Source: Opitutus sp. ER46 (GTDB lineage Bacteria; Verrucomicrobiota; Verrucomicrobiia; Opitutales; Opitutaceae). From it: 64,000 bases of DNA. The notes under the pieces were generated by a model. That model saw nothing but the letters and a program-made list of their open reading frames with translations, was not told the origin of the DNA and searched no databases. The stretch lies in NCBI RefSeq assembly GCF_003054705.1, contig NZ_QAYX01000024.1, forward strand, positions 124,001-188,000. Direction: 5' to 3'. The position numbers and the translations under genes are program-made. Within the stretch, counting starts at the first letter, position 1; the number at the start of each line of letters is the position of its first letter. Below, piece after piece: positions 56,831 to 64,000 of the stretch.

Positions 56831-59299
56831 TCAGGGTGGGGTGAGGGTGAGCGTGTGAGCGGTCGGGCCGGGGAGGAAGGGGGTGGGTTCGCCGCGGGCC
56901 CAGGCCTCGTGGCCGGCGCGGTAGAAAGGCGAAAGCGGATGGCCGCTCTGGCCGCACGGCATGTGGAAGATGCCCTCGGCCTCGTGGCCCGGGGCGACCA
57001 CGAAGCGCTCGCTGGCACCGTGCTTGGGGCGCTGGACGCGCGGCATGTCGATGTCGCCCGGCTGCGGGTCGGCGGGCATGTCGAGCTTTGAGCGGAGGAA
57101 CCAGGGCAGCGTGTAGCTGAACGGGTGGCGGATCTCGGCGCGATTGCGGAGGCCCCAGGTGGCGTGCGGCAGGCGCACCTCGGCGCGGTTCAGTTCCGTG
57201 ATCGTGTCATCGACGGCCGCCACGAGGAGTGCGTCCCACGACGGATATTTGGGGTCGAGAAGGTGGGCGGGTTTCTCCTCGAGGATGCGCCAGACGGCGT
57301 CCTCAAGCAGGAGCGAGTTCCACCGGAAGTCCTTGTTGGCGGAGGTGCACGCGGCGAAGGCCGGGGTGAAGACGTGGGTGTAGACGGCGACGCGGAAGAG
57401 ACGGACGATCGAGTAGCTGATCGCGTCGACGCTGGCGCGGCCCTCCCATTTCTCGGCGTAGCCGCGCAGCGCGCCGCGCACGTCCTTCTCGGCGATCGCT
57501 GCGGGGGTGAGGGTGGCCATGAGGAGCTTGTGCCAGCGCTCGAGGAACAAGGCGCGGTCGTCGAGCTGGATGGCGAGCAGGTCGCGCGGGGTGGCCTGCT
57601 GCAGGCGGGCAAGATCGTCGCGGAGTTGGGCGGCGCGCGCGGGGCGGGCGTAGGCGGCGTCGCCGAGAACCTTGAGGGCGTCGCCGCCGAGCATGCGCTG
57701 GTTGCCGGACCAGATGCGGCCGTCGGGCGCGGCCTGTTCCGCGCCGTGCCCGGTGAGGCGGGAGGTGATGACGGGGATTTGATCCGCGGGCGTGTAGCCC
57801 TCCCAGCTGCGATCGCCGTACTGGAAGGAGACGGGCAGGCGGCCATCGTAACCGGCGCGGCGCGGGAGGCGGCCGGCGATGGTCCACGCGATGTCGCCGG
57901 CGGCGTCGGCGGCGACGAGGTTCTGGGGGGGCAGGCCGGCGCGGTGGGCGATGGCGACGGCAGCGGAGACGTCGGTGGCGTCCTCCATGAGCAGGAGGTC
58001 GAGGTTCATCGCGGCGGGATCGTGTCCGGTCCACAGATACACGAGCGGACGGCCGGTGTCGTCGTGGTCGACGACGGGGCCCCAGATGGTCCAGTCGATG
58101 GTGACCTTCTCGGTCTTGGCGCCCTTGACGGCGATGGTTTCCTCGCGGGACTCGATTTCGAGCAGATCGGCGTGGCCGGGGGCGCGGTAGAGGCGCGGGT
58201 GGACGGCGTTGGTGTCGACGACGATGATATCGCCGGTGTCGGCGTAGGCGTTGGTGAAGCTCCAGGCGACGCGACCGTTGCTGCCGGCGATCATGAGCGG
58301 CGTGCCGGGGAGCGTGACGCCGGTGATCTTGCGGCCGCCGAACTCGAAGGAGGCGCGATACCAGGTGTTGGGGACGGAGAGGGTCAGATGCATGTCGCTC
58401 GCGAGGAGCGCGGCGCCATTGGCGGTGTGAGTGCCGGCGAGGGCGAGCGCGTTGGATCCCTGCTTCTGCTCGGGGTCGCGCGCGAGAAGGTCGAACGGCT
58501 CGCCGGCGTGGCGGTTCGTGGCCGCGAGGGCGGCGGGCGCGGGCAGCGCGAGCTGCGTGATGGACTTGCCGCGGACGTCGACGACGTGCGGGCCCGGGAT
58601 GGGAGCGACGGCGCCGCGGGAGCCGTCGAGGGCGGCGTCGGCGGACGTCTGGAGCGGGGCGAAGAAGGCGAGGCCGGAGGCCCCCATGACGTTGCGGAGC
58701 GTCATCAGCGTGCGTTCGTAGCGACCCGTGCCGTCCTGCAGATCGATGATCATGGCGGCGTTGACGAGCATGGTGTCTTCGGGGCGCCAGGGCGCGGGGG
58801 TGGCGCGGGAGATGACATACTCGAAGGGCGGTTCGCGGAGGGCGGCGAGGCCGGCGTTGACGCCCTCGGCATAGGCTTCGAGCAGCGCGCGGTGTTCGGG
58901 GGGGAGGGCGGCGACGGTCTGCCGGGTAAGGCGGCGAAACCCGTGCTGCCGCATGGCCTTGTCGGTGGGGAGGGTGCGTTCGCCAAACAACTCGGAGAGT
59001 TCGCCGGCGGCGAGGCGCCGCCAGACGTCCATCTGGAAGAACCGATCCTGGGCGTGGACAAAGCCGAGGGCGCGGGCGACGTCGGCGCGGGTTTGTCCCC
59101 GGATCGTGGGTACGCCCAGCGCGTCGCGCTCGACGCTGACGGCGGCGGTGAGACCGGGCACGGCGGCAGAGCCGTCGAGTTGCGGCAGGCTGCGTTGGAT
59201 CCGGCTGTAAACCCAGGCGACGGCGATGACGGCGAGGAGAACGAGGACGCTGACAGCGCTGGCGAGGAGGCGGAGACGTTTCGAGAGGGCGGGTTTCAC
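56831..59299 (-). CDS. Penicillin acylase family Ntn-hydrolase
   Basis: 822 aa, the usual size of the precursor. An N-terminal membrane anchor (LLASAVSVLVLLAVIAVAWV) is followed by the alpha-chain region (GVPTIRGQTRADVARALGFV; AQDRFFQMDVWRRLAAGELS). Autocleavage is expected before Ser282 in KQGSNALALAG, whose freed amino group is the nucleophile. Beta-chain blocks are SDMHLTLSVPNTWY and VTLPGTPLMIAGSNGRVAWS. It hydrolyses amide bonds of unknown small molecules (acyl-homoserine lactones, N-acyl amino acids or beta-lactams are known family substrates). The GTG start overlaps the gntK stop (GTGA). Confidence 0.92.
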   Translation of the reverse strand: MKPALSKRLRLLASAVSVLVLLAVIAVAWVYSRIQRSLPQLDGSAAVPGLTAAVSVERDALGVPTIRGQTRADVARALGFVHAQDRFFQMDVWRRLAAGELSELFGERTLPTDKAMRQHGFRRLTRQTVAALPPEHRALLEAYAEGVNAGLAALREPPFEYVISRATPAPWRPEDTMLVNAAMIIDLQDGTGRYERTLMTLRNVMGASGLAFFAPLQTSADAALDGSRGAVAPIPGPHVVDVRGKSITQLALPAPAALAATNRHAGEPFDLLARDPEQKQGSNALALAGTHTANGAALLASDMHLTLSVPNTWYRASFEFGGRKITGVTLPGTPLMIAGSNGRVAWSFTNAYADTGDIIVVDTNAVHPRLYRAPGHADLLEIESREETIAVKGAKTEKVTIDWTIWGPVVDHDDTGRPLVYLWTGHDPAAMNLDLLLMEDATDVSAAVAIAHRAGLPPQNLVAADAAGDIAWTIAGRLPRRAGYDGRLPVSFQYGDRSWEGYTPADQIPVITSRLTGHGAEQAAPDGRIWSGNQRMLGGDALKVLGDAAYARPARAAQLRDDLARLQQATPRDLLAIQLDDRALFLERWHKLLMATLTPAAIAEKDVRGALRGYAEKWEGRASVDAISYSIVRLFRVAVYTHVFTPAFAACTSANKDFRWNSLLLEDAVWRILEEKPAHLLDPKYPSWDALLVAAVDDTITELNRAEVRLPHATWGLRNRAEIRHPFSYTLPWFLRSKLDMPADPQPGDIDMPRVQRPKHGASERFVVAPGHEAEGIFHMPCGQSGHPLSPFYRAGHEAWARGEPTPFLPGPTAHTLTLTPP

Positions 59300-59850
59300 A
59301 GGGAAAGGGCGTGGCGGACGGAGGCGACGATGGCGGCGGGTGGCGGCGTGACGTCGATCGTCAGGGCGCCGTGCGGAGGTTCAAGCGTGGCGAGCTGGGT
59401 GTCGAGGAGGTGGCCGGGAAAGAAGTGTCCGGTGCGGCCGGCGAGGCGGGACTGCAGCAAGGCGGGAGCGCCGGTGAGGTGGACGAGTCGGACGCGCGAA
59501 TCGTCGGTGCGGAGGAGTTGGCGATAGGATTCGCGGAGGGCGGAGCAGGCGAGGACGACGGGGGTGTTCGTGGCGAGGGCGGCGTCGATGTGCTGGCGGA
59601 GGGCCTGAAGCCAGGGGAGGCGGTCGGCATCGGTGAGCGGCTGGCCGGCCTGCATTTTGGTGCGGTTGGCGGGCGGGTGGAGATCGTCGGCGTCGAGGAA
59701 AGACCAGCCGAGGTCGGCCGCGAGTCGGCGGCCGATGGTGGACTTGCCGCTGCCTGCGACGCCCATGACGAGGATGACCCCGGGTGGCGGGACGGGCGGG
59801 GAGGGAGGAGTGGGTGTCGTGCTGGTCACACGCGCCGCCGGAACGGCCAT
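59296..59850 (-). CDS. gntK: Gluconokinase
   Basis: 184 aa from ATG 59850; the longer open frame to 60354 overlaps the DUF5069 gene and is rejected. P-loop kinase with Walker A MGVAGSGKST, then FLDADDLHPPANRTKMQAGQ and LTDADRLPWLQAL, characteristic of GntK, then SALRESYRQLLR. It phosphorylates gluconate to 6-phosphogluconate, feeding the pentose phosphate or Entner-Doudoroff pathways. It overlaps DUF5069 by TGATG and the acylase by GTGA, so the three are translationally coupled. Confidence 0.93.
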   Translation of the reverse strand: MAVPAARVTSTTPTPPSPPVPPPGVILVMGVAGSGKSTIGRRLAADLGWSFLDADDLHPPANRTKMQAGQPLTDADRLPWLQALRQHIDAALATNTPVVLACSALRESYRQLLRTDDSRVRLVHLTGAPALLQSRLAGRTGHFFPGHLLDTQLATLEPPHGALTIDVTPPPAAIVASVRHALSL

Positions 59851-60305
59851 CAGACGGAGGTCCAGGCGTGGGAGGCCACGGGATCGCGGCCCTCGTCGAA
59901 ATCGAGGTAGTCGAACATCGTGTGGATGGGACGGCCCTCGAGGCGGCTTTCCCTGATGCGGGCGGCGAGGGTGTCGGCGGCGGAGTCGCGCCAGCCGCGT
60001 TTGGCCATGAACCCATTCCAGACCTCGCATTCGTCGTCCCGACGGCGGCCGCCACGCTGCTCGGCCCAGGCGAGAATCTCCTCGTCGGTGGCGCCGGAGG
60101 AGAGAGTGTGGGCCTTGAGGTCGGCGTAGGCGACCTGGAGGAAAGTGCAGCAACGAAGATCGAAACCCTTGCCGAGATTGGCGCCGTATTCGTCGAGCGG
60201 CAGTTGGCCGGCGGCCTGCAGGCGGATCTTGTCGAGCATGCGGCCGAAGTACACGAGGCGGCCGACTTTGGTGTAGGGGCTGCGCAAACCGGGAACGTAG
60301 GACAT
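59850..60305 (-). CDS. DUF5069 family protein
   Basis: 151 aa. GLRSPYTKVGRLVYFGRMLD and HIHTMFDYLDFDEGR-type sequence (here RPIHTMFDYLDFDEGRDPVA) match the DUF5069 family, common in Verrucomicrobiota and Planctomycetota and without a known activity. Cytosolic, no signal peptide. First gene of the coupled run with gntK and the acylase; the leader CCTAACCTACTCCC is pyrimidine-rich. Confidence 0.85.
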   Translation of the reverse strand: MSYVPGLRSPYTKVGRLVYFGRMLDKIRLQAAGQLPLDEYGANLGKGFDLRCCTFLQVAYADLKAHTLSSGATDEEILAWAEQRGGRRRDDECEVWNGFMAKRGWRDSAADTLAARIRESRLEGRPIHTMFDYLDFDEGRDPVASHAWTSV

Positions 60306-60415
60306 GGGAGTAGGTTAGGAGGCCCCAGATGCCATGGATTCGGTGGGACCGCAACCCCGGGGCCCGGGAGGGAGGCGGAAGGAATCGGGGTGGGTTTGCG
60401 AGCGGGCGTGGCCGT

Positions 60416-60694
60416 TCAGCGGACGCGCCCGTAATAGGTGACCGTGGCGAGCGTGCCGAGGAGCCAGGTCGGCAGGTTGACCCAGAGGGCGTCGAATGGA
60501 ACCGGGTAGTGGTGGACGCACCAGATCACGGCGACGTGCTTGAGGGCGATGAGGAGCCAGCAGATGAGGATGAGGCGCTCGACGCGAGGATTGCGACGCT
60601 CCCGTTCGCGGGTGCGTACCTCCTCGACGAACGCGGCGCACTCCGTATCCGGAGAACTCGAGCCGGTGAAGAGACGGACCAGAGCGGAGAGCAT
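60416..60694 (-). CDS. Small membrane protein, unknown
   Basis: 92 aa from the ATG at 60694; the frame is open further upstream without support. Two hydrophobic segments (LILICWLLIALKHVAVIW and ALWVNLPTWLLGTLATVTYY) flank a short loop, after an Arg/Glu-rich cytoplasmic segment. No family recognised. Transcribed ahead of the DUF5069 operon and possibly with it (110-base gap); divergent from DUF3016. Confidence 0.65.
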   Translation of the reverse strand: MLSALVRLFTGSSSPDTECAAFVEEVRTRERERRNPRVERLILICWLLIALKHVAVIWCVHHYPVPFDALWVNLPTWLLGTLATVTYYGRVR

Positions 60695-60852
60695 GGCGCG
60701 CGGGCAAGATAAACCTTTGGCGCCAAAGGCAACGCGCCACGGGGAAAAGGGCGTGGCGTCGGCCGCCGAGCGGACAACCGCTGATGGCCGCGCAGTTGTG
60801 TTGCTTTGACCTCGGAACCTTTGGGGGGCAGTGTCCGTCACATCCGACAACT

Positions 60853-61383
60853 ATGAAACCCACGATGCTCCTTGTGGCCGCTGCGTTGGCGGCCATGCCG
60901 TCGATGCAGGCGGCAAGTCAGGCGACGCCGGCTCCTGACGCGCGGGCCGAGGTGGCCTTTGTGTCTCCCGACAAGTTTACGGACGTGCGCGACAGCTACA
61001 CCGGCTCCGAGTCGGCGCGCGACGCAACCCTCGAGCAGATTCGCGAGTACTTCGTCGAACAGGCGAAGCGTTTCGTGCCGGAGGGCTACAAGCTTTCGGT
61101 TTCGGTGACTGACATCGATCTCGCGGGTGACTTCGAACCGTGGCGCGGCCCGAACTGGGACGACGTGCGCGTGGTGAAGGACATTTATCCGCCGCGCATC
61201 ACGATGTCGTTCCGGCTGACGGACAGCACGGGCAAGGTGGTGAAGGAAGGGAAGCGCGACCTGCGCGACCTGGCCTTCATGATGAAGATCACGACGGTGT
61301 TCCGCGATGATCCGCTGCGGCACGAAAAGACCCTGATCTCGGATTGGTTCCGCGACGAGTTCCGGGACATCCGGAAGTCCTGA
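60853..61383 (+). CDS. Secreted DUF3016 family protein
   Basis: 176 aa from ATG 60853. Signal peptide LLVAAALAAMPSMQAASQAT. Domain: VAFVSPDKFTDVRDSYTGSE, KRFVPEGYKLSVSVTDIDLA, FEPWRGPNWDDVRVVKDIYP and PRITMSFRLTDSTGKVVKEG, matching DUF3016 (periplasmic, function unknown). Upstream in-frame ATG at 60784 would add 23 residues in front of the signal peptide and is not used. Confidence 0.85.
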   Translation: MKPTMLLVAAALAAMPSMQAASQATPAPDARAEVAFVSPDKFTDVRDSYTGSESARDATLEQIREYFVEQAKRFVPEGYKLSVSVTDIDLAGDFEPWRGPNWDDVRVVKDIYPPRITMSFRLTDSTGKVVKEGKRDLRDLAFMMKITTVFRDDPLRHEKTLISDWFRDEFRDIRKS

Positions 61384-61441
61384 GCCCATGCACGCGGCCA
61401 GGAGTTGCGCGGTGGCTGGCGCCGGCTTTCTTCTCTGATCC

Positions 61442-61834
61442 TTGAGCAAGCCGGCCCCCGCTTCCGCCAACCGCCTCGACAAGTGGCTATGGGCAGTTCG
61501 CGTGTTCAAAACGCGAAGCCTCGCCACCGATGCGTGTCGTGCGGGCAGCGTGGAGATCAACGACCAGCCGGCGAAGCCGGCGCGTGAAGTGCGGTCAGGC
61601 GAGCAGGTGAAGGTGCGTCAAGGCGTCGTGACGCGAACCCTTGCCGTGGTCGCCGTGCCGCCCGCGCGGGTCGGAGCGCGACTGGTGGCGACGTACTGCA
61701 CGGAACTCACACCGCCGGAAGAATTCGAAAAGGCGCGCGAGCAGCGCGTGCAGCATTTTCTCGCTCGCGAGAAGGGCAGTGGGCGCCCGACCAAGCGCGA
61801 CCGGCGCTTGATCGACCATCTGCTCGAGTCGTAA
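61442..61834 (+). CDS. hslR: S4-domain RNA-binding protein (HslR/Hsp15-like)
   Basis: 130 aa starting with TTG. The S4 domain occupies residues 10-65 (ANRLDKWLWAVRVFKTRSLA; AGSVEINDQPAKPAREVRSG), and the basic tail (KGSGRPTKRDRRLIDHLLES) fits Hsp15-type proteins, which bind stalled 50S subunits carrying peptidyl-tRNA and help ribosome recycling. It stands between DUF3016 and the RRM gene. Confidence 0.88.
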   Translation: MSKPAPASANRLDKWLWAVRVFKTRSLATDACRAGSVEINDQPAKPAREVRSGEQVKVRQGVVTRTLAVVAVPPARVGARLVATYCTELTPPEEFEKAREQRVQHFLAREKGSGRPTKRDRRLIDHLLES

Positions 61835-62313
61835 CGGCACGGTTGCTGCCAAGGGCGAACGCTCGGGCAACCGTGTTCTTCGTGCTCTGGGCCGCGGCAG
61901 AGCGGGGCCCTGAAATGGTTCTGATTCGCGATAAGCCCAAGTCGATTGGAGGCCCGAGCCATGCGTGTGTAAACTATACTAAATTAACGACTTGAGCGAA
62001 TCTGCGTGCTGCTTAATCCGGTCTAGAAACGGCGCAAATGGAGCGGCTTTTTGCGATATGCAACCCATGCCGCGCGCCTGTCTTTTGTTAGTCGCTGCCA
62101 TTAGCTTTTTTGCGCGAGTGTTTGCCTGCGCATTAGCCAGATTTGCCTTGCCAGAAGCCAAACCGCCTGCACGTTTTCGGCGAATCGTTAGAGAAAGCGT
62201 TGAGATGACAGTTTCTGGTGAGTCGTTGGCTGAGCGTTTGGCTTAAGTGATGATTTCGAAACCCAAGTTGGGAACGGACTGCCAGTAGACGGTGGATCTA
62301 CGAGACATCACTA
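61835..62313 (+). promoter_or_regulatory. Long, A/T-richer leader region of the RRM gene
   Basis: 479-base gap clearly richer in A/T than its neighbours from about 61960 on (for example AAACTATACTAAATTAACG). TATACT at 61975-61980 is a good -10 candidate without an obvious -35. If used, it would give a 5' UTR of about 330 bases, as seen for cold-induced RNA-binding proteins. An 84-codon open frame (61992-62246) is not convincing. A small RNA is also possible. Confidence 0.45.
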
Positions 62314-62679
62314 ATGAGTAACTCCAAACTGTACGTCGGTAACCTGTCCTTCAAGACGACCGAGGATGAGCTGCGCGCGCATTTCGGCCAGTTCGGCAGC
62401 GTGACCGACGTTTACGTCGCGATGGATAAGATGACCGGCCGCCCGCGCGGTTTCGCGTTCGTCACCATGGGCACGCCCGAAGAGGCCAAGGCCGCGGCGG
62501 AAAAGATCAACGGCACCGAGCTCGGTGGCCGTCAGCTCACCGTCAATGAAGCGCGTCCGAAGGAAGAGCGTCCCGCCGGTGGTTTCGGCGGTGGCGGTCG
62601 TGGCTTCGGCGGCGGCGGCGGTGGCCGCGGTGGCTTCGGTGGCGGTCGTGACCGCGATCGTGGCGAGCGTCGCTACTAA
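62314..62679 (+). CDS. RRM-type glycine-rich RNA-binding protein
   Basis: 121 aa. A single RRM with RNP2 KLYVGNLSF and RNP1 [10 protein letters not shown] (residues 4-80), followed by a Gly/Arg-rich tail ([22 protein letters not shown]). The class is known in cyanobacteria and Verrucomicrobiota, often cold-induced and acting as an RNA chaperone. A long A/T-rich leader precedes it, a strong terminator follows, and a DEAD-box helicase lies downstream, suggesting a shared role in RNA structure remodelling. Confidence 0.93.
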   Translation: MSNSKLYVGNLSFKTTEDELRAHFGQFGSVTDVYVAMDKMTGRPRGFAFVTMGTPEEAKAAAEKINGTELGGRQLTVNEARPKEERPAGGFGGGGRGFGGGGGGRGGFGGGRDRDRGERRY

Positions 62680-62706
62680 TCCAGCGTCCCTAACCTAGCA
62701 TTTTCG

Positions 62707-62736
62707 AGGGACGAATCCCTTCGGGGGTTCGTCCCT
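62707..62736 (+). terminator. Intrinsic terminator of the RRM gene
   Basis: 13-bp hairpin (AGGGACGAATCCC, TTCG loop, GGGGTTCGTCCCT with one mismatch) followed by TTTTCTTTTTC. A second, weaker hairpin (GCAGCC/GGCTGC) follows at 62747-62761. Confidence 0.9.
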
Positions 62737-62881
62737 TTTCTTTTTCGCAGCCCGAGGCTGCGCAAAAGGGAAGGGCTCCGAGAACGGAGGCAGGGGCTGT
62801 GGTGATCACTGGCCGTGCGCGTTTCTTTTTTTCCCTCGATCCCAGACTCCGGTTTTTGCCGCGCATCGCGGCGTATTTCTC

Positions 62882-64000
62882 ATGCCTTTCAAAGCTCTCA
62901 ATCTTTCCCCAGCGGTGCTCCGCGGCGTCCAAGCCGCGGGCTACGCTGAACCCACGCCGATCCAGACGCGCGCGATTCCCGTCGTGCTCGGCGGTGGCGA
63001 CCTCATCGGCTCGGCCCAGACCGGCACCGGCAAGACGGCGGCGTTTGCGCTGCCGATCCTGACGCGGCTCGGCGCTTCCATGGCCGGCCGTTCCGGGCCC
63101 CGCGTGCTCGTGCTCGAGCCCACGCGGGAACTCGCGGCGCAGGTTGAAACCGCGTTTCGCGATTTCGCCCGCTTCTCCGATTTGCGCCCGCTCGCCGTAT
63201 TCGGCGGCGTCGGCTATGGCCACCAACGGTCCGAGCTGCGGCGCGGCGTCGACATCATCGTGGCCACGCCCGGCCGGCTGGTGGACTTCCTCAAGGAGGG
63301 CGCGCTTTCGCTGCGCGACGTGCAGATCCTCGTCCTCGACGAGGTCGATCGCATGCTCGACATGGGATTCCTCCCGGTGGTGAAGGACATCATCGCGCGC
63401 TGCCCAAAGGAGCGCCAGACGCTGTTCTTCTCGGCCACCGTGCCCCCGGAGATCGCGGCCGTCGCATCTTTTGCACTACGCCACCCGACGCGCGTCGAGA
63501 TCGGCGTGAACCGCTCGATCACGAAGTCCGTGAGCCATGCGCTGTACCCGGTGGCCTACGAGCAGAAGTTTGAACTGCTCGAGGCGCTGCTCGCCCGCAC
63601 CGACTTCGACAGCGTGCTGATCTTCTCGCGCACGAAACACGGGGCCGACCGCATCGCGCGCCGGCTCAAGCACCAGCACAGCGTCGCCGTGCTGCATGCC
63701 AACCGGTCCCAGAACCAGCGCATCGAGGCGCTTGCCGGGTTCAAGAGCGGCAAGTACGCGATCATGGTCGCGACCGACATCGCGGCGCGCGGCATCGACG
63801 TCGCGGGCGTGTCCCATGTCATCAACTACGACGTGCCGGAGAACCCCGAGGATTACGTGCACCGGATTGGCCGCACCGGCCGGGCGCAGGCTGTGGGCGA
63901 CGCGTTCACGATCGTCACGCCGGAGAATGCGTCCGACGTGCGCGACATCGAGCGGTTTATCGGGGCGAAGATCCCGGAGCTGCAGCTCGAAGGCTTTGCG
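62882..64000 (+). CDS. DEAD-box RNA helicase, C-terminus outside the window
   Basis: 373 codons from ATG 62882, open at the window edge. Motifs in order: Q motif (YAEPTPIQTRAIP), I AQTGTGKT, Ia PTRELAAQ, Ib TPGRL, II DEVD (instead of DEAD), III SATVP, IV VLIFSRT, V ATDIAARGID, VI HRIGRTGRA. This is the complete helicase core; a basic C-terminal tail of RhlE type would follow. Cytosolic ATP-dependent RNA unwinding, probably in cold adaptation or ribosome assembly. The upstream context is the RRM gene and its terminator. Confidence 0.95.
   Translation, partial: MPFKALNLSPAVLRGVQAAGYAEPTPIQTRAIPVVLGGGDLIGSAQTGTGKTAAFALPILTRLGASMAGRSGPRVLVLEPTRELAAQVETAFRDFARFSDLRPLAVFGGVGYGHQRSELRRGVDIIVATPGRLVDFLKEGALSLRDVQILVLDEVDRMLDMGFLPVVKDIIARCPKERQTLFFSATVPPEIAAVASFALRHPTRVEIGVNRSITKSVSHALYPVAYEQKFELLEALLARTDFDSVLIFSRTKHGADRIARRLKHQHSVAVLHANRSQNQRIEALAGFKSGKYAIMVATDIAARGIDVAGVSHVINYDVPENPEDYVHRIGRTGRAQAVGDAFTIVTPENASDVRDIERFIGAKIPELQLEGFA

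Noticed and set aside
57125-59527. 800-codon plus-strand open frame over the acylase gene
   Set aside because: Gly/Asp/Val-rich mirror of the penicillin acylase gene, no motifs.
59851-60354. Long N-terminal extension of gntK
   Set aside because: It overlaps the DUF5069 gene on the same strand in another frame; ATG 59850 gives a normal-length gluconokinase.
61992-62246. 84-codon open frame before the RRM gene
   Set aside because: No domain, no convincing leader, and unusual composition; more likely untranslated leader or small RNA.

Overview
The window is high-GC (roughly two thirds G+C) bacterial chromosome. Family content points to a Verrucomicrobiota member close to Opitutaceae: many secreted glycoside hydrolases, an ECF sigma factor with a C-terminal membrane-anchored extension, ADOP-type permeases, DUF5069 and DUF3016 proteins, and start codons preceded by C/T-rich leaders instead of Shine-Dalgarno sequences. 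This placement is inferred from gene content only; no rRNA or tRNA was recognised.

Layout. 1-9.4 kb: a partial PEP/pyruvate-binding-type protein, NADP-type glutamate dehydrogenase, a secreted DUF1349 protein, a TrpB2-type tryptophan synthase beta chain, a group II intron with its reverse transcriptase, an RlmI-like methyltransferase and a DUF481 outer-membrane-type protein. 9.6-23.5 kb: three tandem copies of one two-gene module. Each has a secreted S9 prolyl-oligopeptidase-like protein whose catalytic triad is gone, translationally coupled to a secreted helical-repeat protein of unknown function. The copies are separated by a 28-bp-arm palindrome, one of which is split by an IS110-family element. 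23.5-48.8 kb: a plant-cell-wall saccharolytic island (GH51 x2, GH43-type x2, GH115, GH97, GH35 x2, GH53, GH2, a CE1-type esterase and a CBM9/PKD protein) with an embedded hybrid histidine kinase. The set matches removal of arabinose, galactose and glucuronic acid side chains from pectic arabinan/arabinogalactan and glucuronoarabinoxylan. No SusC/SusD pair or sugar transporter lies inside it. 48.9-54.9 kb: a small secreted protein, the ECF sigma factor with a partner, and an ADOP permease. 55.2-60.7 kb (minus strand): upp, then a tightly coupled run of DUF5069, gntK, penicillin-acylase-family protein and a nucleoside deoxyribosyltransferase-like protein. 60.8-64 kb: DUF3016, an S4 RNA-binding protein, an RRM protein and a DEAD-box helicase cut by the window edge.

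The most unusual signals are: (1) the triplicated pseudo-peptidase module; (2) intergenic repeats in several sequence dialects, usually sitting just 3' of stop codons, often as inverted pairs, and in two unrelated genes supplying the same last codons and stop; (3) an IS110 element inserted at CT in a REP-like palindrome, with a left end carrying an 18-bp stem and short matches to both target halves and both element ends, as expected for a bridge RNA; (4) a group II intron that splits a repeat element whose unsplit relative is at about 25.1 kb.
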